Part shown: positions 12,044 through 24,169 of the stretch, one piece after another
Layout: every line of letters starts with the position of its first letter
Numbering within the stretch: the first letter of the stretch is position 1
Source of the DNA: Ceratobasidium sp. AG-K
Taxonomy: Eukaryota; Basidiomycota; Agaricomycetes; Cantharellales; Ceratobasidiaceae
DNA length: 64,000 bases
Direction: 5' to 3'
NCBI GenBank assembly: GCA_037039685.1
Contig: JAWNGF010000009.1
Span: forward strand, 1,612,001-1,676,000
Notes under the pieces: generated by a model
What the model was told of the DNA's origin: nothing
Seen by the model: only the letters and a program-made list of their open reading frames with translations
Database searches by the model: none
Translations under genes and position numbers: made by a program

Positions 12044-12751
12044 CTAGCCATGCGTACGAGCAGCGACGCAGCCAGGATGTGCTCCGCTCCGTCCGAATCT
12101 CGCAAAAACGACTTCTCCGATTCCTAGTCCGGCGACGACGCTAATCAAGAACGCGGCGTTGTATGTCCTGTTCACCATCAGCACTCGCCCGACGACAAGA
12201 CGAGAGGACTCACATGATGGAAAGCATGAGGAAGAAGCCGATGAGACTTTGCACGGCTTGCATTCCTCCCCGGATCAAGTCGTGCACCGGTTCAAAGGCG
12301 GGGATCAAGGGCGCCGTCGCGGCATTCAAAAAGTACGTCCCCGACTCCATCGACTTGGAATGCGAGTGGGTCGACGCATTGTCGGGCGTGACCAACGCAC
12401 GAGTAGCACTCTCTGCTTGTCTGCACACATCGTCAGCCAAAAAAGTCAAAGGAACGCAAGCACATACCGTCGTCTCCACCACGCTTCCAACAACCCCTTG
12501 GCACTAGCCAAAAAGCGCTCAAACGCAGCGAGGAAAAACAGTCCTATGCACGCTCCAGCCAACGCTCCCGCCGACCGGGGAACCCACGACTTGAAGTAGA
12601 GCGCATCGGCGGCGGCGAGCCAGTGGAAATACGGTGTCATCATCATCATTTCCGTCTCTGCGCTCGATTCCAGTTGCGTGGGCTGTTCAGCACCTCCATG
12701 TGCAAGAACGAGTGTGGCGAATACACCAAGGAATACCAGTCCTGAGTTCAT
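12044..12751 (-). CDS. CTR-family copper transporter
   Basis: Three exons (12751-12468, 12420-12214, 12167-12044) give 204 residues. An N-terminal hydrophobic stretch MNSGLVFLGVFATLVLAHGG (signal peptide or anchor) precedes a short Met run (EMMMM) and PYFHW. TM1 lies in SAGALAGACIGLFFLAAFERFL. TM2 carries the Met-x3-Met copper-selectivity motif at M160-M164, and TM3 has the Gly-x3-Gly packing motif in VVAGLGIGEVV. These are the diagnostic features of trimeric Cu(I) importers. The start at 12751 is chosen because the signal-like segment begins there; an in-frame ATG at 12850 would add 33 unconserved residues. Few outer Met clusters are present compared with plasma-membrane Ctr1, so a vacuolar (Ctr2-like) protein is possible. 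Confidence 0.9.
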
Positions 12752-14383
12752 TGTAGTGAAAACGAAAGTGTAGAGTAGAAAGGGCCACCAGGGCTTGAGA
12801 ACTGGACCAGCGTACGAGGGGGATAATGTACTGTCTCGTAGTGGCAACAACGGAGGCTAGCTACTCCCGGCGGTGACAGAGGTGTATTTGTCGTCGATGC
12901 AGCCAGCTGCTGGTCCAGGGTCGTCGTCGTTGACAACAATCACCGCACGTGATGGGCTTGGCTTTGAGACCGGGAATCGGAGCGTGTGGAATGCGGAATA
13001 GATCTGTTTTTATGCCTGCTGGTACCAAGGAACACGTCCCTTGTTCTGCATCGGTGGCGATTCAGTCACCGGTGTCAAATTCCTCCGCCTCGTGACGATC
13101 CCCCTGATTGATCGAGGGTGGGTAAAAGGAACCGTGACGTTGTTTTACTGCTCTCTAGCCGGTGTCTTTCTTTACTCAAGTGGGATTACTGTGCTATTAC
13201 TCGCTCGCTACCAAGTCCGATGATTGGAATCACGGTCGACGAGGCGACGCCCATGGCTGGGTTCGTCATGGGCGGGCTGAGCTCACAGCCTCGACGACGG
13301 TGGCTATCCTACCCCGATCGCTTGTTTTGAAATCGAGGGCTGGACCATCGAGTTGATACTTGTGAGATATCATTTTGAGTTGGATTCCCCTTGGTCGTTA
13401 TGACTTCTTGGGAGTCAACTCCGTCGGTTGCATTTTCATTCATCTCTCCGATGTGTTTATTCAGCTCGCGACATACGTATATAGGACGATTACCCAAATG
13501 GCGTAACCCAAGCGGACTGCACAGTCGTGTAGGGCTCTAGTTTTATCTGCGAAGGCCTGTCCAAATAGATTTTTCAAGAAGTGGACGAGAGTGTTGTTCA
13601 TAGATTCCAAAGTATCCAACGTGGATGTGAACAATGCCGCAAAAACCCCACTCTTTGCACCAGGAGCAAACGTCAAGAGCACTGGAAAATGCGAATATCG
13701 ACTCACCATGCGTAGTGGCGCTCGATAATTCCCCAATTAAGCAAGTGGCTGAGCACCTGATACCGAGAAACTCGCACCGTTTGCGGGTCCTCTCAACGAC
13801 CACCCTCTATTATAACTCGAGCTGCTGTCAACTAGCAGATATTTAACCTTTCCAGCGGAACTTGCCCCTCGGTTTGGTCTAGGGCCCTGATATACGACAT
13901 CCTGTATTCAATGCAACGTCCACAAAATCCACTGGGCATATGTACCTCGGGAACACTACCGAACCTACATTAAATGGCGCCCGAGGGAAGCGACCATCAG
14001 TGACCAACGCCATCCTATGAGCGCTCCGGAAAAAGGAGATCGACTCTCACAGGTCCTATACTCCGGAACATTGCAGAGCCAGCTGGCGAAGAATTAGTAT
14101 CACATCAGTGAACTTGGCATGAATCGTTATCTCCCGCTACTGTTTAATGAAGTGAGCCAGCTTCAAATCTCTATACTTCAATTATGTTTTGGCGAATGGA
14201 CGAGAGGGTGCAAAATATATGGCCCGGCTGTTCGTTTTGGCGTGGACTTGTAAAGGTGGTGGGCAATCATAAACTCTAACTCGCTAACTTGTAAGAGCGT
14301 GCATCATCGGACTAAAGGTTTACAGATAATCATTAGGGCTTCTTCATTGCGCAATTGGTTACTAGCTTATAATTATACCATGG
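12752..14383. other. Intergenic, no supported gene
   Basis: 1.6 kb between the copper transporter and the deacetylase 3' end. No open frame with recognisable domains or consistent splicing on either strand. Confidence 0.5.
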
Positions 14384-16686
14384 CTACGCGTCCGAGGACT
14401 TGGGAGGACGCTTCAACTTGATCACCAAAGGCACCTTGGTTGGGTCGGATATCGAGTTGGGAGCCGAGCCCACTCCGTGATCTAGCGTGATGGCCTCCAG
14501 CGCCCTGACAGCGTCGTCCAGCTGAGATTCCACGTTATCAGCCGGAGCACTGCTAACCGGTGGGGGAACCGAAGCTGACTGTGTCAACGCGGAATTCGGC
14601 GCCACCGTGGAAGTATTCGTGGAGAGGACAAGAGGAACTGGGGGTAGAGGTGGGGGAACAGCATCGGGTGAACCAAGAACCGATCCTTTCCCGGACGATC
14701 CCACGCGTGAACTTTTGGCTGGGGAAACAGGCGTTGATTTAGCCTTGGTGGATCGCGGCTTCTCGGCCTCGGAATTTGGCTTTGACCGGGTGGTGCGATC
14801 TCGGAGCGTCCGACTGGAGGGTGGGGGCTCGGCTTTTTTACGCGCGCGGGGAGCGGGAACATAGGTTACGCCAAATGTTGCATCGAGGGTTGGCAAAAGT
14901 TCCATCGCGCGGGTGATCCAGAACTCTGGAGAAGGAGTGGTCGTAGTCGGAACAGAAGGGCGGCCTTTGCGTGGTTTCTTCAGAGCTGCGGCCTCTATCT
15001 GTAGTCATTTGAATTAGTATAGGGTCGAACATCTGGGTCATAAAATACCTTTTCCAAGTTATCGACACTCCACCAATCTGAGGAGTCTTGCCCCAGCATT
15101 CCACTAACCCAAGCTATTCCACCGCTGACCAGCGCACGGTCACTATATCCACCTTCAAGTACCCCTACGACCCGATCTTGGGCAAAGGTCTGGGCGAAAT
15201 CACGAGCATCGCGTGCGAACCGGTTGTAAAACGTAGTTGGCACCCGGCGGTTGTGTCGTGACATAGACTCGTATTCGTGTTCGCCCGCGTCGAAACCACA
15301 GCTGGGCGAGAAAAATCATTAAATAAACTAACCAGGCCTGTAATTTTTGCATCCTACCTGACAAATACCATAGTCTTCTCTGGAATAGCTCGAGTCCCTT
15401 TCAAAAAATCCCTTGCCCGTCCAAAAAGCCGCGTCGCGTACCCATCTCCTGTCGTTCGAGACGGATCGCCATACAGCCGATTAAAGAAATCGTTCTCATC
15501 TTTCCATTCTTGAAGGTGAACGTTTTCGATGTGTTGACCATGCGCATTTCCATGCAGGCTCACTGATGCTGCTGTAGTCATAGCGAGATCGCCATCCTTT
15601 TGATAGGTAAAGCGGGTGGTTCAGAACGAAGCCACGGTGCACTCACCTCACATGGGTAGGATAATATGTCGTGTACACTTCCATAGTATATTTGTAGCCC
15701 ATCTGTAACTTTGTCGTCTAAAATACCGGCTTCGCGGCGGGCCGCCCCTTCGAGCCGTACTCGGTGCGTTTCTGCATTGATTTTCCACACGATTGATTGT
15801 GTACCATTCCCTACAATCTAACATCAATAGGTTATTGTACTTGAGGGAGCAAACTCAGCGCACCGTGATGGAGATCAATATCAAAAACGACCGCTCGATT
15901 GATGCCATGAGCCTGGTATGCTAACTACCATGTGGGTACAAAATCGTTCCATCGAGTCGATAATAAACCACTCACCGTGCGCAGCTCCAACAAGCACATT
16001 ATTAACCCAACAAAAACCCGCTGGCTCATCTGACCCGCAGTGGTGTCCAGGGGGACGAATGGCCGCGAAAGCAAGTGGGGTCACTGGCGAAAGAATGACC
16101 GAATCCACTGCATCGCATGTTGTCTTCAGCGATCCGGCTATGGCGTGCAAGGTTCTTGGGCCAACTTTTATTTAAATCAAGAACATGCGGGTGCTCACAA
16201 TCATCTGGACGTACGGTATAAATCCCCTTGACTGAGCCCTTCTCCACGCGGAATTTCGCTGCCTTCCGTTTTGATCCGTTCTTCGCTTTCAAGAACCCAT
16301 CGAGAGAGCTGAGAAAGGTATTCCACGCCGGAGCCAGATGCGGTATCCTCTTCTAAAACATGGATCATCCGCACCGCAGGGTCGTTCAGGAATGTTGTAT
16401 CAGTGGTAGTAGAGTGACGGACAATATCGGCGACAAGACTTGTGGCAATGGCTTCACCGTTCTGTAAAGACAGTTTGTCTATAGCGCTAGCAAGATTCGA
16501 GTCGTCTTGCCCGGTCGAAGTCGTAACTGCCTCGGTTCGAGCTACCGCAGTTGCAATTCCAACCGCCAATGCCTTGAGTCGTTCAGGGCGTTCAACGATG
16601 GTAGATATATCTTTATCACGTATGTATCTATGCTCCGCACATGATGGTTGTATGTGAATCGATAGTCTAGGGTGAGTATGATTCAT
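14384..16686 (-). CDS. HOS3: HOS3-like histone deacetylase
   Basis: Seven exons (16686-16215, 16164-15976, 15920-15864, 15810-15647, 15596-15358, 15301-15049, 14998-14384) give 662 residues. Zn-dependent deacetylase signatures appear in order: AIRPPGHHC, FCWVNN, VVFDIDLHHGNGTQ (zinc-binding Asp/His), DGDLAM, VSCGFDAGEHE and GVLEGGY. The DGD / HGQHIENVHL spacing and the insert after HGNGTQ resemble yeast Hos3 rather than Rpd3 or Hda1. The C-terminal 200 residues are Pro/Ser/Lys-rich and probably disordered. Expected role: removal of acetyl groups from histone lysines in the nucleus (Hos3 also acts at the bud neck in yeast; transfer uncertain). All junctions are GT-AG. The symbol is assigned by architecture. 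Confidence 0.92.
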
Positions 16687-17039
16687 CCTGGTGTGGTCGA
16701 ATTGGAGCAGGGTGAAGCTGGCGCTTGGCCGCGCTCAACCTGCGCCACGAATCAAACCATTGGGACCCCATGTGATATTCCAATCAAGAAATAGGGGCGG
16801 GTCGATCAGCCGAATTCGGCCATACACTCCCCCAAAATTTATGACTTTCACAAAATGATGTTACATTGGCTACAATTCTTCTACGCGCACAGAAGCGTGC
16901 ACTAATAATTCGCATCCTGGCGCACTATACTGAAGCCAACCAACCTGGTCCATGAACGAAAGGAGAGAACCTGATCGAAGACTCTAAGCTCAAAAGCTCA
17001 AACATATACCCATCCTCTCTCAGGCACTGCTTCTACCAT

Positions 17040-17297
17040 TTGACATGAGCCCTCGCTCATCATCTTCTTGTGATAGCACCTCCAGCTCGCCACACTTTTG
17101 GACTTGACGCCTCTAGGACCGGATTTCCAGCATACGTCAGAGGACTAATCCCTTTTTTCGACATAGTGAACCATCCGGGAGGGGAGGCGATTTGCCTTGC
17201 AGCAGAACTCGAGGGCATGACGCCATTCGGCTTCGATGAAGCAATGGTGCTCGAACCGGACCCCTACGTCGGCCGACTTGGCGTGTATAGGAAGTGA
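17040..17297 (+). pseudogene. Possible SET-domain methyltransferase remnant
   Basis: A short open stretch contains ARHTFGLDASR and then LIPFFDIVNHPGGEA, which resembles the SRxFG...LVPxxDMxNH core of SETD3/Rubisco-methyltransferase-type SET proteins. No upstream or downstream SET segments were found and the frame closes at 17297, so this is at most a decayed fragment. The resemblance is from memory of the family pattern and could be chance. Confidence 0.3.
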
Positions 17298-17553
17298 CTC
17301 GAGCCATGGCATGAATCTGGAAACAGGTCGCTGAGGAGTAGTCCAAGGACATGGGTACGAGTAGCCTGTCACCGGTTCCTCGGTCAATTAGTGGTATAGA
17401 ACAGTAGGCGTGATCCCAACGTATCGCCCATTCAGGCCATTCCTCATCGAGCCTTTGCGCAATCAATTTGACAGCGAGTCGGATATCGGATTTGTTCCAC
17501 ATCTCTACCACCACCTTGTTCTCCACAAAGTCGCGCGTGATTAGAAGATATCA

Positions 17554-17676
17554 TGGGCGAAGGACGGCGTTGGACGCGGGATGATTGCAGACCGAGGCGA
17601 GCTCTTGATACTCGAGGAAGACTTCTTGCTTGCGGATACGAGTCTCCTTGGATAGAAGGTTGAGTGGCGGAACCAT
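17554..17676 (-). pseudogene. Short E2/UEV-like N-terminal fragment (uncertain)
   Basis: On the minus strand an ATG at 17676 opens MVPPLNLLSKETRIRKQEVF and continues LEYQELASVC before the frame ends about 10 codons later. The charged start followed by QEVFLEYQELA recalls N-termini of fungal ubiquitin-conjugating-like (UEV/FTS) proteins, but no UBC core follows. Unproven; could be a truncated duplicate or a chance frame. Confidence 0.25.
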
Positions 17677-18000
17677 ATTGATTGGGTGTGGATGGTGTTC
17701 GTCTGCGGGGTGTATTCGACTCGTAGAGTGGGGAGTCGGGGCGGGGCGGGGCTGGCTGGCTTTATACAGAACTGTGAGCATCGGAATTAAATGACGGACA
17801 GCCCAGAGATACTGTGTTTGCGACTGGTGTGGTGGGATAACAGACAGTGAAGATGAGTATAAGTCACGCGATGAGTGTAAATTACCAGGTTTGGTGATTA
17901 TTGACAGGAAAGCGGGAGCATAAATGTGCCCGTTTGTTTGCTTGAAAACAAACTGAATCACAGGTAAACAGTAATGGGGCGCGTCAATAAACCGTCGCAT

Positions 18001-20640
18001 ACAGCTACCTCCTAATTTAGGACTATGTGATATACGCGTGAGTCACACGCGTATCTTGACCAACAGGCCAAAGGAACTACGCGATCTGGACGGCCGAGAC
18101 GGTTCAAGTGCGCCGTTTGGGCATCAAAGCTCCTCTTATTTGTATCAAGAAGCATGTGACCTTGAAGATGCTCTATGTTTGTTTGACGGGAGCTGGCTCA
18201 ACTATGACCTGTCAGCGTGGACAAATTGACCCACGGAGTTATTGACATACATATCTCCGGCTCCCGTTCGACTGAAGAGTAATTTTATGACATATCATAT
18301 TTAGATTATGAGCAATCTGGATGCATGGGTGGCTTCCGGAGCTCATCCTTGCGCCCTCTGATATACTTCAACTCGATTCCGGGCTGGGGTAAGGCTAGCA
18401 GATCCCAGCGGCCCAGCTTATGGGGAACAGCACTCCGAACTGTACAGGCATCGTACGTGATTTGACTGTATAGCGCTCTGATAGCGCAGGCTATCACCTA
18501 GGGTATGGTAGTCAATATGTATAAATAATTGACTAAGTGAATTCTAAGCAGCCCTTTGAGATGTGGTTTGGCTCGCATACCTCAGCTTGGCAATGAGGGC
18601 CATGAATTGACCAACGCATATGTAGGCTGACGCGCAAAATCCTCAAAGTCAGCACGGATTTATACGCTGGCGGTTAAACTGGTTTGCTGTCAGATCAGTA
18701 AAGTTCTAATCGCGCCGCACTATCCAGCTGTACATGGCTGTCTTCTGCTCAACTCTGGGCGTATCATGAATAAATGCACACCTGGTACTCCTCCTGGATC
18801 TCTCCATCGAAAGTTCGACATACGGTCTTGTATAACAATAGGTCGTCACCCTCTGTCGCTTTGACAAAGCTTCCCTCAAGATCAGAGCCCTCTCCGTTTG
18901 TTTCGCAGAGGTGTCCGCTAGCCTGGTGTGCAAGATCAGGTTCTACAGGTCTTATCGAATGGATCGAGGTCCACAAGTATTATCAAGTAGCCCTGAGTGA
19001 TAACATCGAGCTAAATCCGGCTGCCCGTAGAGATCCGTACATACTACTGACAAGCCTTTCCAAGTCGGGGACTGTTTGGGGTCTTAACACCAAGCGTGTC
19101 CTCCTGGGCTACAAGGTCCGAGTCTGAAGGCAGCATCTCAAGCTAAGTTCGATCACCAATGTCCTTCGTGAGAAACCGACAGTATCGCTGATATATTGAA
19201 TCAGTGGGTTCCACCCGACCGGACAGGGCGGGCGTCCCAGAATCAATGTTAGGAAGCGTAGTGGTGGCAGCCATCATGTCCGGGTAAAATAGCCGAATCA
19301 CCTATTAAACCAAGCACAATAGCCAGTTTGCCGACGATTTGGAAGAAGTGGCAAAGGAAACTCTGGGGTCAGTCACAGTCGCCGCGCATAGAGAAGAATC
19401 AACGCAGATATGATACCATTCACGGAGGACCAGGTAAGGCTCGATATCCAAAAAGCACTCGGCATCATCTGTCGGTTTTGACCGTGATTAGGATATAATC
19501 TGGGTTATTCGTATGGGCGGGCGAGGGGGTGAGAGCGGTACTAACAAGAGTTGAGCTCACAGATGAGACAAAGTTGGGGGAGGGCAACCACACCCTGACG
19601 TAATTGAATCAGCCGCAGAGATCTCGAGGTGAACCCACGTATAATGCAGTACAAGCTGATGGCAAACGGAATTGTTGATTTGATCTCCCTGTGTATGGCA
19701 TACAAATGCTTCCCCTTTTACCTGATGCCATTAGCTATCGAGCTGGAAGGTAGTCAGGATTTCAAGAGTGCGAGCGGATTGAATGGAACTAGTAGGCTTA
19801 TTGCCCAAGGCCTCTTTTAATGAGAACTGATGGAGCTCAGAACTTACCGTATCCGTCAATGCTTCGGGGAAAATGCCATTTTGGTACTCTCAAATGGGAA
19901 TGGCCACGTTATCCCTTATTCAAACGGAAATTTCGCCACGCCGCGATATTCTTCCAGGATACCAAAGAGTGAAGTTCGGAGCCAAGAAAACCATTGGCCG
20001 TGAGCGGTGCAAGCTAGGCGCTTGGCGCTTGGGGGCCCTACAGAGTTCGTTTTCGCCAATCACCAGAAGTACCTGGGTGCCCGCCCATCGCTTTTTGCTC
20101 AGATATAAGCACATGGCGTTGATAATTGATTTTCACACTCACCTACCGCACTAACCATGGTTGCCTAGGCGGGCTGTGGGCCTCGACTGTATTTCGGCTT
20201 ATCGGCACCTCAGACACTCCAAACCCTAGCCCTCCCACGGCTCGCCTCGATCGCATGTATGCACGAGGTTCGTTGCTGCATTTTCACACCTATTCGGACT
20301 CGTATGTATACCTATGTCCGGCATTTACATTCAGTTAACGAAGCCCTACTGGCTGCCCCTACCCTACTTTTCGCGCACAATATTCAGTCTTGCAATCGAT
20401 GCGAGTGTATAACTACACATTTCGGATAATGTAAAGCCCTCTGGGTCAGCCAGAATAATTTAAAGCAGAATTGCCCGTGGAGTAACTGTGCCTCGAGTCG
20501 GGGATTGTTACGGCTGATGTGCATGCGGCGTTTGACACGGTGCCGAATTACCCCGATCGGTGCGCGAAATAGTGAGACCAAAGTCGATTATTTGAAATGC
20601 TTCTAACAGGCCAGGTAGTTGGGGAGCTTGACGCAAGGTG
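18001..20640. other. Intergenic, no supported gene
   Basis: 2.6 kb without a supported gene. It contains a short block at about 19565-19640 that resembles one at about 46085-46150 (see repeat entries). Otherwise only short frames. Confidence 0.45.
19568..19635 (+). repeat. Dispersed short repeat, copy 1
   Basis: The segment around CTGACGTAATTGAATCAG followed by CCGCAGAGATCTCGAG matches, with scattered mismatches, a segment near 46101-46135 (CTGACGTAATACGAATCAAC followed by CGCAGAGATCCCGGG), both preceded by a G-rich stretch. Probably remnants of one dispersed element; no element boundaries can be set. Confidence 0.45.
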
Positions 20641-20660
20641 CACCAGCAGGGGTCAAGGTC

Positions 20661-20740
20661 GAGGTGGCGCCGGAGTGCAGGTACGCGCGATATTTTTCCG
20701 CCCACCAACACCCTTTGGACCCCGGCGCTTGGTGCCGCGC
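20661..20740 (+). promoter_or_regulatory. Conserved upstream block of TF paralog A
   Basis: The block GAGGTGGCGCCGGAGTGC ... CGCGATATTTTTCCGC ... GGCGCTTGGT lies 60-140 nt upstream of the start codon at 20802. Its first half recurs upstream of paralog B (24018-24057) and its second half upstream of paralog E (47610-47685), while surrounding sequence differs. It contains a GGCGCC palindrome and CGG/CCG elements. Likely shared promoter DNA of the family, by conservation only. Confidence 0.5.
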
Positions 20741-20801
20741 TCATAAGCCTTCCCGATCAATCCATGCTCCTATCTGTCTTCAATGAGATTATTCCCTCAC
20801 A

Positions 20802-23049
20802 ATGTCTCAAGCTATGTCTCCGCCAGGTCCATCTCGTCGTCGGGGCGCGTATGCACCTCGCGCATGCAATAACTGTAGACGTCGCCGTTGCAGGTGCGAC
20901 GGTGCCCAACCCATATGTAGCACATGCGCTCACTCCGTAGGCCCACCCTGTTCTGCCTTTCATCCTTCAGCTTATATTCATCGTAGGGACACCAGGTAAC
21001 CGTCATTTGTTTGCGTTCTTACGCACACTTGAAAGCTCCACCCTTAGTGCTCATGGGGACCAGACGACCCAGACAGTCGGCCGGCGACGAAACAGTATAT
21101 CGAGAGCTTGCGAGTCAAGATCCAGATGCTCGAGACAGAAATATCCCACCTTAGGTCGGCCGGCTCACACAGCGGACAATTATCCGACAGTACTACCCCT
21201 TCCGAGACCCCCTTCGCTAGTCCCTTTGGATCTTTTTCGCAAGAGAGAATTCCCCTAGGGTCTGGCATGGGCAGCTTGCAGCAGATGGTAAGTTGGTATT
21301 GTTTCTAGCTGGGGGGTTGCAAGCGAGCGAGCTGACATGTTCACCAGGCAACAGTCGAGCGAGATGGTACGCCTGTCGGGGCTCAAATCCCCATCAAGAA
21401 GCCAGTTATGATCTACCGATATATATTCAGTATCGACACGACTATCTCCATGGAGCGGCAGACACCCGACGTTCAGGCAACCCTCGTCTGCAAATGGAAT
21501 CAGCACCTACCTAGCCTAGATGGTGCTCATTTGTCTAGACAAGAGCACGATATGATCCTCTACCGGTGCTTCATGTACGGCTCGACTTGGCTCGTCGGTC
21601 TCGTTCCGGAACTTTTTCTCCGAGACCTGCTCTCTTCCGGCATGTCACCCTCCGCCCAGACTGGGCTTCAACACTACTCGCCATTGCTGCATTGCTCGCT
21701 CCTCGCGTTTGCGGCCGCATTTTCAGATCGCTCAGAGCTCAGAGCTCGTGCAACGCGCGATAGTTTTGCTGCTCATGCAAAACAATGGCTCGACGAGGAG
21801 TTGAGCGGTACAGCACCGAGCTTGGTAGTTTCCCTAGCGTTACTCGCTGAGTATCATCGCAGCATTGGCCAGACATCTGTAGGGTACATGTATCTCGGTG
21901 ATTGAGCTCTTACTCCTTGCGAATATTTTTTGACGTGGTTCCCGTTTAGGAATGTGTGCCCGCGCTACTCGCAATCGTAAGCACGGTCGTAATAAGCGGT
22001 TCAGGTCGCTGAATTTTTATACGATCAGCCGCGTTCAAACTTTCAAATGCGGCCCTGCAAAATTTGTACCGTTGGTCCGCTTTCATCCAAGGTGAGGCTA
22101 ACATCTGAGATGACCCCATACTGTGAATTGATCGAGCGTTTGATTACACAGTTAAACTCATGGTGCGCATCCACTCTCGACTATGGACCCAACTGACAGC
22201 CTTGATCGTAGGCTCTAGAGAGTAAACCCCCCTGCGAAGCGCCTCTCCCCGAACTCTCAACCCTCCCATCGATTCTCACCGCGCTTGGAGGACTCAGCAC
22301 GACGACAGAATTCGGAGACACGAATGATTATAAATCCGTCCTCGAATGTTTCACTCGGAGTTGCAAACTCCTGGCTATTGCCACGCAAGTAATCAACAAT
22401 GTGTTAGTGTAGGCTTGGAAAGCGCTGCCTCCCCTCCAACTTGACCTAAAATGGTAACTGGCAGTAGTACACCCGATACAAATTCAAGAGGGGGAGACAT
22501 CAAGTATGCTCACAACCTCCTGTTCGGAAATTGTACTGATACGCCTTGGTAGTGTCCAACTCCAGGCATGGTTTGACGCCCTTCCCAGCAACATTCGCAT
22601 CTGCTCGCAGCATACGCTGAATCCTCCGCACGTATTGTGCCTACAGATGTATTATTGGTGGATCATTCTCGAGTACAACTTACCCTGGCTCAACGCCACT
22701 CGAGTGCTAGAACACAGCCCGACCCCTGAAGAAGCGAACAATATTTGCGCCTACGCGACGGGTCAGCTTCTTGCCCTGATTGCTACGTTCAGCGCCCAAC
22801 ATGGCCTACAGTTTTTTCCGCGCACAGCGCTCCAGGTAAGTACGTGTCTCAGGGCATTGTGAAATGGGTGGGCCAACGAAATCCAAGGCCGTCTATACGT
22901 GCGGTCACGCATTATTGGTCACGCGCCAGTGGGAAAGGGTTAATGTATGCATCCTGACGCTGCGTACGCTAGGGGGTACGTGGCCATGCGCGGAGGGCTT
23001 GGCGGACAAACTCGCGTCAAGGGTTAGCGAAATATCCAACGAAGCATAA
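20802..23049 (+). CDS. Zn2Cys6 transcription factor, paralog A
   Basis: Eleven exons (20802-20936, 20987-20995, 21048-21287, 21348-21897, 21950-21976, 22029-22091, 22152-22162, 22212-22402, 22468-22503, 22553-22835, 22888-23049) give 568 residues. Cysteines sit at 22, 25, 32, 39, 42 and 49 (C-x2-C-x6-C-x6-C-x2-C-x6-C) inside ACNNCRRRRCRC and ICSTCAHS. The sixth is reached only through the 9-nt micro-exon GGACACCAG (Gly-His-Gln). RPATKQYIESLRVKIQMLE follows as linker and short coiled coil, the usual dimerisation element. The larger C-terminal part (YRYIFSIDTT, LQHYSPLLHCSLLAFAAAFS, FAAHAKQWLDEEL, then YYWWIILEYNLPW) matches a fungal-TF middle-homology-like effector region shared by all six paralogs. 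Nuclear regulator; targets unknown. Paralog B, decayed, lies 1.2 kb downstream in the same orientation. Confidence 0.9.
20987..20995 (+). other. 9-nt micro-exon in zinc cluster, paralog A
   Basis: GGACACCAG, preceded by GTAG and followed by GTAACC. Flanking introns are 50 and 52 nt. It encodes Gly-His-Gln and restores x6 spacing between the fifth and sixth cysteines; joining exons 1 and 3 directly would leave x3. Confidence 0.85.
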
Positions 23050-24015
23050 TCTTGTTGCAACGTAGCTGTTAATCGTATTAATGCAGAATCTCTTACGTTT
23101 GCATTATTGGTTGTATGCTGGGTGTACGTCTGGATGAGCTCATTGTTGACTGGAGCTAGAACTTATGATGTCATCCCTGAAAATTTCAAACGTGGATAGC
23201 TCAACACAGTTTGTACCACGTGACCCGAATTTAACAAAATACATGCGCTCTATGGGCAAACCGCTTGACCACAAGGACAAGTCTGGAGGTAAGTAGGCGA
23301 GGAAGAAAAAACCCGGAGCTACCTCCAGAGGGAAAGACTAGAGGAGTCCAAGGGCGAGGCTGGTGACCACCAATCCATTTTTGGGCTCTATCTCTCGATG
23401 AGCATGCCATTAGGACTCAAGCATATAACTGCGTATACTTAGAGATGCCATGCTTCGTTTCTGTTTATGAGATTTCCCCTTGCCTTTGTGCCCTTATTAG
23501 GTCCCCTGTGCAGATCCGTGTGCAGCCTCCACTTATAGTTACCGAAACCTAGCTAGTGCCAAGCCTTGTATTTACTTTTCCCCATGCTCCTCGTACTTTG
23601 TCAGGGAAGGTTTTCTTGCCAATTTAGCCGAGTTTGATCGGGGGCTCATGGGTTACCAATCTAAAATGTCGGGTCGACAATTTATTAATTAATTCGTACT
23701 GAACCCAAAGGAACCGTATGGACTCTCGAATTCGGCGTGCGGGATTCGCAAGGCAGATTCCTGAAAGCCCGCTTTTCGGTCCTGTATGTCCCTGGTGGCC
23801 GCCCTGGATGGAAAAGCCAGCAAGTGACGCTGCAACGTTCCACTGTGCTTCTATCGTCGAGTAATGATCTAAGCAAAGCACGCAAAAGTAAGTCCTTGAG
23901 TATCGTGGTCAAAATTCCGGTGCATACATGTACGTCGGTTAACCGGGAATACTACGCGACGTAGGTCCCCGAGTGGAAACTAGTCGGGACCTCGGCGCAT
24001 GACAGACTAGAAGAG
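23050..24015. other. Intergenic between paralogs A and B
   Basis: About 970 nt with no supported gene. Contains the 3' end of paralog A and leads into the conserved upstream block of B. Confidence 0.5.
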
Positions 24016-24017
24016 GG

Positions 24018-24057
24018 CGAGGTGGCGCCAGAGCGCCGGCACGCGATATTTTTTCGT
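24018..24057 (+). promoter_or_regulatory. Conserved upstream block of TF pseudogene B
   Basis: GCGAGGTGGCGCCAGAGCGC followed by a CACGCGATATTTTTTCG stretch, closely matching the block upstream of paralog A. It lies about 160 nt before the first ATG of the decayed zinc-cluster exon. Confidence 0.5.
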
Positions 24058-24169
24058 CTATCAAGATCAGCTGAACCCCCTTGATTTTGGGGGATATTCA
24101 TAACCTCGTTGATCTGGCCAGACCCCCGTCGGTCCTATTTAGATTACACCATTGCTATCTTTCAATTCA

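Noticed and set aside
17137..17526. Minus-strand 129-codon frame with IRLAVKLIAQRLDEEWPEW
   Set aside because: Looks protein-like over 40 residues but has no recognised domain and overlaps the plus-strand SET-like fragment; evidence insufficient for either strand.
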